Assembly (NCBI GenBank): GCA_020152595.1
Contig: JAIGNY010000719.1
Span: 735,001 to 799,000 of the forward strand
Source of the DNA: Chiridota heheva
Taxonomy: Eukaryota; Echinodermata; Holothuroidea; Apodida; Chiridotidae
Direction: 5' to 3'
Length of the DNA stretch: 64,000 bases
Shown here: piece after piece, positions 49,001 through 58,179 of the stretch
Layout of the letters: the number at the start of each line of letters is the position of its first letter
How positions within the stretch are numbered: position 1 is the first letter of the stretch
Translations under genes and position numbers: made by a program
The notes under the pieces: generated by a model
What the model was told of the DNA's origin: nothing
The model's database searches: none
The model's input: only the letters and a program-made list of their open reading frames with translations

Positions 49001-49320
49001 GAATGGCACACATACAAGAAAGCGAATGGCAGACACACAAGAAAGCGAATGGCACGCACACAAGAAAGCGAATGGCACGCACACAAGAAAGCGAATGGCA
49101 CACACACAAAAAGGCGAATGGCACACACAAGAAAGCGAATGGCACACACACACGAGAAAGCGAATGGCACATACACAAGAAAGCAAATGGCACACACACA
49201 CAAGAAAGCAAATGGCACACACACACAAGAAAGCAAATGGCACACACACAAGAAACAAATTGCACGCACTTAACAAGGAAAATGACACTCAAACAAGAAA
49301 GCAAAATGGTGCACACAAGT
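46010..49320. repeat. 23-bp minisatellite, about 140 units, with ~1.7-kb higher-order repeat
   Basis: The basic unit is GCGAATGGCACACACACAAG plus AAA, with variants CACA/CAGA, AAGAAAG/AACAAAG and CGA/GGA/CAGA giving lengths of 21-25. A distinctive non-standard block (AATAAAGCAGCT, GCACGCCTACAAGAAAGCAC, ATAAAGCAAATGG) occurs at 46,090-46,155 and again at 47,797-47,862. The array is therefore at least partly a duplication with a period near 1,706 bases. Because 23 is not a multiple of three and the unit lacks stops in most phases, frames of up to 1,148 codons run on both strands. I regard them as artefacts. Confidence 0.95.
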
Positions 49321-49329
49321 AGTACGTAA

Positions 49330-49845
49330 AAGGAGGGCTCTGGAACTCGTGACGTCACAAAAAACCTTCCCCTTAATCCTTGAATAAATTGCATTAACCT
49401 ATGCTGGGGAATTCCCCCAAAAATATTTAAAGAAATATTTTCAAAAATCCCCCAAAACATATTTAAAGAAATATTTTCGAAATTTTTTCCCTCATCCAAC
49501 GAGAAAAATGTTCCACTACTTAGTGCCCAACATCCCCCAATCTTCTCCAACATCGGAAAGAACGCGAGAAAGCCCCCAATATGAAGGCTTTTTATTCGAT
49601 AATGTTTATTCGATTTTTAAAGACGAAAATATTTCTTAAAATGGTTTAAAGAAATACAAATTTACATAAATAGACAAATGCCTATTCACAAACATTTTTT
49701 AAATGTAGCAATTTCAAAAGTGATTACACCCAAAATGAGTTTATTAATAAAAGTATTTATGAAAATTAAAAGTAAATTACCGTTCGCGGACGAGCGATCT
49801 TTTAGATTTTTCTACGCCAGTTCCACAGCCGACGAGGTCGACGAG
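49330..49845. other. Left flank of the virus-like element
   Basis: Contains a 35-bp direct repeat (CCCCCAAAAATATTTAAAGA and its copy, 49,415-49,486). From 49,741 there is an extra diverged copy of the K-IK-KLP segment found at the start of the polymerase gene. No terminal inverted repeat was recognised. Confidence 0.4.
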
Positions 49846-49852
49846 ACCAAAG

Positions 49853-52800
49853 ATGAGTATAATGGAAAACTTATCCAAGAAAATTAAAAGTAAATTACCA
49901 ACGCGAATGAGCGAGCTTTTAGAGCGCAATATACCTACAAAATTTGATTCTGCCATAGAATCGTTTAATAAAATGATTACAGATTTATATATACTGAAAA
50001 TTTTTTTTGATGAGCCAATTTCACAAATTTCTATGCCAATTTTACAAGCAACTGAATCAACGGGACCAAAGATGCGTGCAATGAAAAAGAAAATTAAAGC
50101 TAAATTACCAACATGGGCAAAGGAGTTTTTAGAGTATGATATACCTAGAGAAATTGATTCTACCATGGAGTCATTAAAAAGAAGGATTAAAGATTTATAT
50201 GCGAAAAAGAGGGATTATTGATTAATTGAAAGCGAATCCGCGCTAAGTAGGTTTATCACCCAATACAGAATCGAGATCCTACCAAATTACGATCCCGAAG
50301 CATTTTTTATTGAAGCAAAATCTTCCATTTTGGAATTACTCGGTAATATTCCGCAAACAAAAGTCAAAATAATTTTAGAGTGTTACATGGAAAAAGTTAA
50401 TAATGGGGATGTAGAAAACATTGTAGTTTTAGCAGATTTTCATTCGTCCGTTAAGATTATTTTGACAGGAACCAATTCCGATGAAATATATCAAGAGATG
50501 GTGGATGAAATCTCGGAAAAGATTTCAATTTTTCAGAGACGGGGGAGTGGGTTTAGATTGAAATCTATAAGAAGTTTAGAAGTTCATTTAGTCAATTATC
50601 AACCAATTGCGGGTTCTTCTTTTCTTCCTCTTCCGAGTTTTCTCTCTATAAAAAAAGGCGATTATTAAATTTAAAAAATAACGATTCCACATGTTTCAAA
50701 TGGTGCATTACCTGATTACCAGAGCCTTGAATCCAGTTACCGCCAATCCTCAACGAGTGACTGAGAAATTAAGATTACAAAGCGAAAGTTTTAATTGGGC
50801 CAACATAAAATTCCCCGTCGACATAAAACTATATCTAAATTTAAAAAGCAAAACGAATCCATTTCGATAAACGTATACGGATATGGAAATGATGGAGTAT
50901 ACCACTTGAGAATAAGCGACTATTCATCGAGGGAGAACGTCGTAGATTTAATTTTAATTTCAGACAAAGACGTCCAGCAATATTGTCTTATTAAAAATAT
51001 AAGTAGATTATTACCGGCCTAAGTAAGCAAAAATAAATCTAAAAGGCAGAGATGTTTAAATTCTTTTCCAACCGAAATAGCATTAAATAAGCATCTCGAA
51101 TATTGTACTTTAAAAGAAGCGGTTAAAACGATACTACCGGAAAAAGGAACTATTTTATCTTTAATTTTTTTTTTAAATCCATGAAAGTCCCATTCGTAAT
51201 TTACGCCGATTTTGAATCGTTCGTGAAAGAATAGATTCCTGAAAACCAGATCCGAGAAATAGTTATACGAAGCAATATCAAAAACATTCTCCGTCGGGAG
51301 TTTGTTTTTATATTAAAAGTTTTAACGGCTAAGGTGATAAATTGGTTCGATATACGAAGAAAAAAGAAGACGACGATATATCCCAAACATTTATGGACAG
51401 CTTGGAATACGAGGTATCCCAATTATACGAAAAATATAAAAAATCAAAAGCGATGATTTTTATGGAAAAAGATGACATTAATTTTCGAGAATCGACCATT
51501 TGTTAGATTTGTCGAAATCAGTTTACCTCTTATGAGGGCGTAACAGGGTCGAATAAAAAAGTTAGAGATCACTGTCATTTTACTGGTAAATATAGAGGGG
51601 CCGCGCATAAGAAATGTAATTTAAACTATTAAAAACCAAAATTTATCTCAATATTTCTTCACAATTTATCAGGGTATGACGCTCATTTAATTATAAAGAG
51701 TTTGGGAGTACGAGAAGGAATCATAACTTGTATAGCCGATAACGAGGAAAAATATATATTAGTTCCTCTGAAAAGATATCCGTGGATTCTTACCTCGATG
51801 AAAACGGAGAATCCAAACCTATAAAAATAGAGTTAAGATTTTTGGATAGTTTTAAATATATGCCTTCTGCCCTATCAAAATTGACGGATAATTTCTTTTG
51901 TTAAGGCGACATTTTAGATTTAGTATTAAGAAAAGGAGTTCATCCTTACGACTATGTCAATAAATTATAAAAATTAGACGATAAATTACCGCCAAAAAGC
52001 GCCTTTTATTCGAGATGATACGACGAAAATATTACCGATGAAGATTACCATCACGCACAAAAAGTCTGGGATTGCCTTAAATGTTAAAAAAATGAGGAGT
52101 TATCACGACTTGTATCTTATGACCGAGGTGTTATTATTAGCCGATATTTTTGAACATTTTCGAGACGTTTGTCTGAAAAGTTACGACTTGAATCCGGCCC
52201 AGTATTATACGTCGCCGGGATTGGCCTGGGACGCGGCATTGAACAAAAACGGGTGTAGAATTAGACTTCCTTCACGATTCGGATATGTTGTTGATGTTTG
52301 AAATGGGAGCTAGAGGTGGTATTTCGATGATTTCGAACAGATACGGGAAAGCGAATAACTCGTATATGGGCGAAAAATACGATAAAGACTTGCCGAGCAA
52401 GCACCTAATTTATCTAGACGCCAACAACTTGTACGGCTGGGCAATGAGTGAAAATCTCTTGACTGACGGATTCGAGTGGATGAAGAAAAGAGAATTGTAT
52501 AAATGGAAAAAATATCCAAGTATACTCAAAGTGGATCTTGAATATCCGGCCAACCTTCACGACGCCCATAATGATTATCCTTTAGCTCCAGAAATAAAAC
52601 GCCTTAAAAAAGTCGATAAATTAATTCCAAATTTTAGGGGTAAAATAAAATACGTCCTTCATCATGAGACTCTTAAAAATTACCTCCGCCTAGAATTACA
52701 TTTTTTGAAAATACATGCATGAGGGAATTAAATTTATCAAAAGACCGTAGTTAAAAGAGTATATCAATTTGAATGCCAATTTTACAGTTTTAGGGCGCTA

Positions 52801-53621
52801 TCTAAAAATGATTTCGACAAAGATTTCTTCAAAGGCATGAATAATTTCGTATTTGGTAAAACTAAGGAAAATATTAGAAATTATAAAGACATTAGATTAG
52901 TAATTCTGAGAAAGAAGCCACCAAGCTCGTCAAGAAACCAGATTATCTACATTGTGCAATTTTTACCGAAAATTTATGCGCCATTCACATAAAAAGGACA
53001 AAAGTAGTTTTTAATAAGCCGGTTTATTTGGGAATGTCAATTTTAGACTTGAGTACAAATTTAATGTACAATTTTCATGACGACTATATCTTAAATAAAT
53101 ACGGCTCGAAAGCGGCGCTTTTGATGACGGACACGGATTCCCTATTTTATGAGATCGAAACCGAGGATTTTTATAAAGACATATCTCCAGACGTGGAAAG
53201 ATTTTTTTATACGAGTAATTTTTCATCAAATCACTCCTCAGGCATAAAAGATGGAATAAATAAAAAAGTACCCGGTCTTTTCAAAGACGAAGCGGGAGGA
53301 AAAATTATCGTAGAGTACGTGGGTCTTCGTCCAAAAGCGCACGCGTATAAAATGCTCGAAGGAAAAGGAGAACAGAAATGTAAAGGAATTACAAAATTCG
53401 TAGTAAAATACTATATAAGTTTTCAAGATTTAAAAAATTGTTTATTTACGGGGAAATCTCAAATGAAAAAAATTAATACGATACAAAGTCATAAAAACGA
53501 TATTTTTACCGAGGAAATTAATTAAGTGGCTCTTTGTCCAAACGACGATAAGAGAGTCGTCGAAAAAGATAAAATACATACTCTAGCGTATGGACATTGG
53601 CGTTTATTGGAAGACTCGTAA
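49853..53621 (+). pseudogene. Family B DNA polymerase of Polinton/adintovirus-like type, decayed
   Basis: A long N-terminal region contains a ~216-bp internal duplication (KKIK-KLPT...IP...DS..ES...DLY). It continues through FQRRGSG, ITRALNPV, ISINVYGYG and YCLIKNISRLL. A zinc-like CRNQF...DHCHFTGKYRGAAH block follows. The exonuclease/polymerase core has YADFESFV (exo I), HNLSGYDAHL (exo II), LDSFKYM, SPGLAWDAALNK, YLDANNLYGWAM (pol A), [14 protein letters not shown] (pol B) and MTDTDSLFYEI (pol C, catalytic DTD). It ends at IHTLAYGH. About 1,200 codons match the family's usual length. Such enzymes copy linear genomes by protein priming. Breaks: TGA at 50,219, stops at 50,666 and about 51,231, frameshifts near 50,800, 51,770, 52,085 and 52,255, and TAA at 53,523, among others. 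The copy cannot make a full protein. Confidence 0.9.
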
Positions 53622-53729
53622 ATTGTTAAAAGGTATATTATACGTCGATTACGTAATGATATTTATTATTTATTACGTTAGTCATGCATGGTTATAATTC
53701 TTATTTTTTCTTTCGAAATGATCGAATTC

Positions 53730-54721
53730 TCAACCGTTGAAGAGACATTCAATTTTATTTTCACTTTCATTTCTCAAAATTACATTTTCTCCGACATTTT
53801 GAGTTAAATTTTTTATAGAATTTACTTGTTTCGATCCAAAAATATTCCCACTAAAAGTTATATAATAATCTCTCGCCCCCGGGGGAATAATTGTCATCTT
53901 TTTTTTTCTTTAATAAAATATTAATCGATATTAAAGTCGCATTAGACGCGTCGTAAATAATATGACCAAAAAAATTCATATGACTTTTCGTTATTGGGAA
54001 CTATCGACGATATATTATAAATCCAATTAAATCCCGCAGTATTACCATCGCTTAAGATTATCTTAAATTCATCGCCGTTTTCGCGACGCATCTTAACGCC
54101 ATTTGCGACAACTCTCGCGGCTCCATAATTTGGTGGAATGGATATTTGAACGGTATTATATTCGTCGGAAATTGTGTTTCAAGCCTCGACCGTTACGCCC
54201 CCATCCCTAGTTTGGCCCATAAGGCGTATAACATTTTAATTATCATTAGATTTTCTAACTCTCAATTTATACTCTTTGTTTATAAATAGTTTGGGTTCAT
54301 CCTAGAATAGGGGATTGCTCGAGCCCATTCCCAACGTTAAATAAAAACTATCTAATTCGACATTTACATTAAATTTCAAAACCGCTATAATCGTAGCTCC
54401 GTGATTATGAATATTATTCCACGCGCCTCTATTTAGGATTTTTTTACGATTATACGCCCAGATCCGAAAACAGATCCTTGGTTGGCTGCACTGCCCCTCT
54501 CCGCAAAAAATCTAAAATCGTCTTAGGTTAAAGTAATTAAATTACTTAAATGATCGACGTAATATAAACTCGCCGCGTCGGAAAATATTTTCGGATTCGA
54601 AATATGTATTTATATCGATATCACCGCGCATCGTCCCACCGGATAAAGATAATTTACTACTACAATCTGTTTTTTGTTTTTTTATAGATGCTATTCGACT
54701 TCCAAATTTGTTCACGGGCAT
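53730..54721 (-). pseudogene. Fibre-like protein gene of the virus-like element (copy 1), decayed
   Basis: The minus-strand ATG at 54,721 gives MPVNKFGSRIAS, then LSLSGGTMRGDIDIN, a GGTM-G-I-mN repeat of the kind seen in phage tail fibres. Further on, in shifting frames: NNIHNHGATIIAVLKFNV, PPNYGAARVVANGVKM, NIS..VPNNEKSYEFF and IPPGARDYYITFSGNIFGS. It stops near 53,730. The length of about 330 codons is typical of such attachment-like proteins. At least three frameshifts and several stops are present. It converges on the polymerase gene with about 110 bases between. Receptor binding is an inference from the repeat type only. Confidence 0.7.
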
Positions 54722-54769
54722 TTTTTTTAATTTAGAGTATTTCTTAAATGTATAACGTATTTTAATGTC

Positions 54770-55199
54770 TTACGTATTTAAATACAACGAATTGATCACG
54801 CTCTGTAAATTCACGCCGTCGCTTATTTCTTTCAATACGTATAAACATAAATGACCGCAAAAAAAAACTTGATTCCTAAGTTGAACTTGTTCGGTATTAT
54901 AAAAAATTAGAGGTCCCATGTAATTAAACAGTTCTATGGGTGGGGAAAGACCAAAACTGTCGAAACAATATTTCCCCGAATCCCTAAACCAACAAACTCT
55001 ATGAGTTCCTTCAACCCCAAAAGTGTCGTCTAGATGTAATATTCCGCATTCGGGCGTATTACTTTTTCGGCACTGAAGACGTCGCGCAAAAATACTCCCT
55101 AAAAAATGGAATCTTTAACTTTTCGACGGCGTCTAACAATTCGAAATTGTTCAGGGGTTTATTGGATCAAACCACGTTTTTGATTTTGATTAGGTTCAT
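54770..55199 (-). pseudogene. Adenain-like (Ulp1-fold) cysteine protease of the virus-like element, decayed
   Basis: The minus-strand ATG at 55,199 starts MNLIKIKNVV and runs to PLNNFELLDAVEKLKIPFF. After a frameshift near 55,095 it gives CGILHLDDTFG, EGTHRVCWF (catalytic His), KYCFDSFGLSPPIELFNYM (Asp) and VFFCGHLCLYVL (nucleophile Cys). It ends YLNT-stop at 54,770. The order His, Asp, Cys with CGHLC matches the capsid-maturation proteases of adenoviruses and Polintons. At about 143 codons it is shorter than the usual 180-200. A TGA near 55,168 and the frameshift break it. It lies 48 bases upstream of the fibre-like gene in the same orientation. Confidence 0.8.
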
Positions 55200-55241
55200 G
55201 TTTTCTTCTTTATATATTTGAAAATTACTCTAAATAAAAAA
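55200..55241. promoter_or_regulatory. 42-bp divergent gap, candidate bidirectional promoter
   Basis: The protease (-) and the second fibre-like gene (+) start on either side of a 42-base AT-rich gap containing TATATATTTG. Such a short divergent spacing implies a shared promoter in the original element. Confidence 0.4.
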
Positions 55242-55638
55242 ATGCCCGTAAACAAATTTGGAAATTCGATCAAATCTGCGACGTCTTTGGAGAGTAAACA
55301 TAGAGTAACGCCGACTTATATTTTTGATAATTTTTTTTAAGAAGGGATGGATTCAATTCTATAACGGAAAACATAGACTGGGGGATATTACTAATTAAAA
55401 AAATCCATCCGGCGATCGAGACGCGACCACAAAGGGGTACGTAGACAATGCCAACGATTTCAAGTTGAATAAAACCGGCGGAACGATGAGTGGAAATCTA
55501 ACGATGAATGCGGATATAACGATGAATGGAAATAAAATTGAAAACATGGAGAATTCCACTCACGGCCGCGATGCTACCACGAAAATGTACGTAGACAATG
55601 CCAACGATTTGAAGTTGAATAAAACCGGTGGAACGATT
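55242..55638 (+). pseudogene. Fibre-like protein gene of the virus-like element (copy 2), truncated
   Basis: ATG at 55,242 gives MPVNKFGNSIKSATSL, sharing MPVNKFG with the minus-strand fibre gene. After a TAA near 55,338 and a shift, it reads DRDATTKGYVDNANDFKLNK, TGGTMSGNLTMNADITMNGN, KIENMENSTHGRDATTKMYV, and DNANDLKLNKTGGTI followed by TGA at 55,636. The unit GGTM-N-DATTK-YVDN-LKLNK occurs nearly twice and is typical of trimeric phage tail fibres and related virion fibres. Downstream similarity ends, so the gene and the element are cut near 55,640. Confidence 0.75.
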
Positions 55639-55814
55639 TGAGGACCTCTATACACAGACTTACTACAAAAAAGCCAACATGCCCGACCAACGAGCGAAGC
55701 TCAGAATGACACTGGAATACCCACTTTACCCACTTTAAAGCTACGAAAAGGAGCCACAACTATCTAATCAAAGTTATGTGATCTTTATCAAACTTTTCAT
55801 CATCTTAATAACCC

Positions 55815-56065
55815 TCTGATTAGCCCTCTTACCCCATACTCTCCCCTCCCCCTCTTGCCCCCACTCTTACCCCCACTTTTACCCCCACTCTTACCACCCA
55901 CTCTTACCCCCACGTGCACCCCCTCTTATCCCCACTCTTACCCTCCCCTCTTACCGCCACTCTTGCCCAACATTCTTACCCTACCCCCTTCTTACTCCCC
56001 ACTCTTACTCCCCACTCTTACCCTCCCCACTCTTACCCACCCCCTTTTACCCCCACCCCTTGTAA
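55815..56065. repeat. C-rich degenerate tandem repeat (CTTACCCCCACT)n
   Basis: About twenty diverged 10-14-base units of CTCTTACCCCCA. The minus strand is G-rich with many G4 runs. The proline/serine-rich open frames in it are artefacts. Confidence 0.85.
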
Positions 56066-56324
56066 TTTCGTAACGGTGTCACAATCTATGGCTTGATTTT
56101 CTTTTTAAATTTAAAAGTCCGTACAAGGCAATCAAGGTAGCAGGCAAGCAAGGTAGCTTATAACTAATTATCTGCCCCATCGAAATTTATGGTACAAGCG
56201 ACCAGTTTGGGATACTATTCCAAGCAGAATACGAAAAATTGGGGTATTTTGTGATGTACATTATGTTGTGTGACAGCCCCCTTGCCCCCACTCCCACCCC
56301 TCCCCTTGCTGCCCCCCCCACACA

Positions 56325-56445
56325 CACATACACACACCCAAGAAAGCAAATTACACGCACAAAAGAAAGGGAATAGATCGCATATAAGAAAGCAAATGAT
56401 ACACAAACAGAAAAACAAATGGCATGCACACAATAATGGAAATCG
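56325..56445. repeat. Outlying relic of the 23-bp minisatellite
   Basis: CACACCCAAGAAAGCAAATT, ACACGCACAAAAGAAAGGGA, ATAAGAAAGCAAATG and AACAAATGGCATGCACACAA are diverged units of the 46.0-49.3 kb array. They place the same repeat on both sides of the virus-like element. Confidence 0.8.
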
Positions 56446-56449
56446 AATA

Positions 56450-57470
56450 ATACCCACAATAAATTATTTGTTTTAACAATATTTTTTAGTTTGGTTATAA
56501 AGGACCTGAGGGGTATACTATAATTACATTTTATTTTATTTTGAAGTGAATTCAACAACCATGGAAATTTATATGCAAAGGCCCTTTCTCCAACTGTTTG
56601 ATGTTTTTATACAAAGAACAAGCCGCGACTGAACAACTAGCATAGTGGGAAGGATTTTCGCAATCAATTCAATTAATAATTGGGAGCAAGGCCTTTCATG
56701 TACGAGAAAACTTATAAAATGACTTTATAATCAATTCTTTATTTGACGGGAAACCAGAGAAGGGACTTCAAAACATCATTAATGTGAGAAACTCTGGGTA
56801 GTCTGAGATATGTTCACTTAGCAACTAAATCAAACATTAAACAGAGAGATAGATTACTTTGAAAACCGCGTATTTAATCTTCACTCTGCTTAGAACTATA
56901 TGTACTGTATTTAAGTAGCATGACGAAGACGGCGTCGAAGGGGTCGTTAGGTAGCCTAGTGGTATAAAGCACTGTGCACCATGTGCGCGGGATTAATAAG
57001 CGTCTGGCGTCGTGGGGTTTTCCCGGGTACCACCCCCCCCCACCCCCTCCTTTCACTTGACGTAGACGTCTTCGGTTGCGTTCGACGTGAAGCACCATCG
57101 AGTGGACAAAAATCTTCAAAACGCTGTCAAATGGGCAATTTTTAATCGATATTGGTGCAATCTTTGATGCGATATTTGACGTCTTTAATGGCAGCATTTT
57201 TATAAAATAAGCTTGCATTGTTAGGATATATCAGGACAATACACTGAGTAATCAGTCCACGTAGGCCGTGGCACATCTCTTGATATCGTTTCATTCCGTG
57301 CAACAGGAAGAATGATGGAATACTATGTGAATGATAAATATTGAAATATTATTCTGAATAGATATTCAGTTGTCCCCACTCACGGTGCTGGTATTTATGT
57401 TCAAGATTCGGTATTTATCTAGCATAAATCGGAACCTTTTAGCGTTATTGTACGAGGCAAGGTTTGTCCA
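56450..57470. other. Unannotated sequence; weak SINE-like segment
   Basis: GGTAGCCTAGTGGTATAAAG near 56,950 resembles an A box, but no clear B box follows. A C8 tract lies near 57,033. No gene recognised. Confidence 0.35.
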
Positions 57471-57473
57471 ATC

Positions 57474-57545
57474 AGAAATATCGTGCGAACGACATTCTTG
57501 TGGAAGACCAGAAATATCGTGCGAACGACATTCTTGTGGAAGACC
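57474..57545. repeat. 36-bp perfect tandem duplication
   Basis: AGAAATATCGTGCGAACGAC plus 16 more bases is repeated exactly twice, with a third start (AGAAATTTCG) after it. In one frame it repeats EISCERHSCGRP. Confidence 0.9.
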
Positions 57546-57882
57546 AGAAATTTCGACGAATCAACTTATCACAGCGTTTGTAAATATGGATCATAGCAAC
57601 TGCTCCGTAAAACAAAATGGCCGCCTTCACAAGTGGAGATGTTGGTCGAAAGTCGTTTAAAAAATATTGTATTATGCACGTAAAAGATTGTTCTAAACCA
57701 AAATTTATTAAACTGACAAGTAATTAATTAGAGAGATTTAAGAAATTTGCCCTTGAATGGACGCAGTTTGATTGCAAGGAGGCAGAAATAGCCCGAAATT
57801 TCGCAACTTCGATCGGCCTAACGTTTACGGATTCAGACTGTCTGACTGTTGGGGAAGTTTTCCTGCAGTGAAATTGGCATGC

Positions 57883-57983
57883 AAGTGCACGTAACTTTGC
57901 AGGTGCTCAGGTTGTCAAAACTGCCACGATGAGGATTCTAATATCTCGGAGGAGGAAGGCTTAGATTCCGATGATGCGGATTA
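57883..57983 (+). pseudogene. Short Cys-rich C-terminal fragment with acidic tail
   Basis: One frame reads KCT-stop-LCRCSGCQNC followed by an acidic end, EEEGLDSDDAD, and TAA. Cys spacing followed by an acidic terminus is typical of CXC/tesmin-like tails found on many repetitive invertebrate proteins. The in-frame TAA and lack of an upstream domain make it a relic at best. Confidence 0.35.
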
Positions 57984-58179
57984 AAAACTGAATTTTTTTT
58001 CAACTTTATTGTCTCCAAGTTGTGGAAAAGAATGTGGAAAAGTGAGAGATTATGAGGGAAGGGAGCAAGCACATTTCAAATGTTTCAAAATTTGTAAAAG
58101 AGCTTGATAATAAATATCATTTATGCAGTTTGCAAAAAGCACTTTGAAGTTTTAACGGTTCTTTAACTATAAACATGTG

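Noticed and set aside
46010..49320. CRISPR-like regular repeat array
   Set aside because: The units are contiguous with no spacers, and the genome is animal.
46084..49553. Very long open frames (up to 1,148 codons) on both strands
   Set aside because: They consist only of the 23-bp minisatellite read in rotating frames, occur equally on both strands and all phases, and show no domain or unique sequence.
50219..53523. Stop codon reassignment in the polymerase (many single in-frame TAA/TAG/TGA)
   Set aside because: The stops fall at positions where relatives have different residues (Lys, Glu, Leu and others), several frameshifts are also present, and neighbouring host genes use the standard code. 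Ordinary decay explains it.
55574..55759. Minus-strand frame of 61 codons at the end of the virus-like element
   Set aside because: It overlaps the plus-strand fibre repeat, which explains the sequence, and shows no family features.
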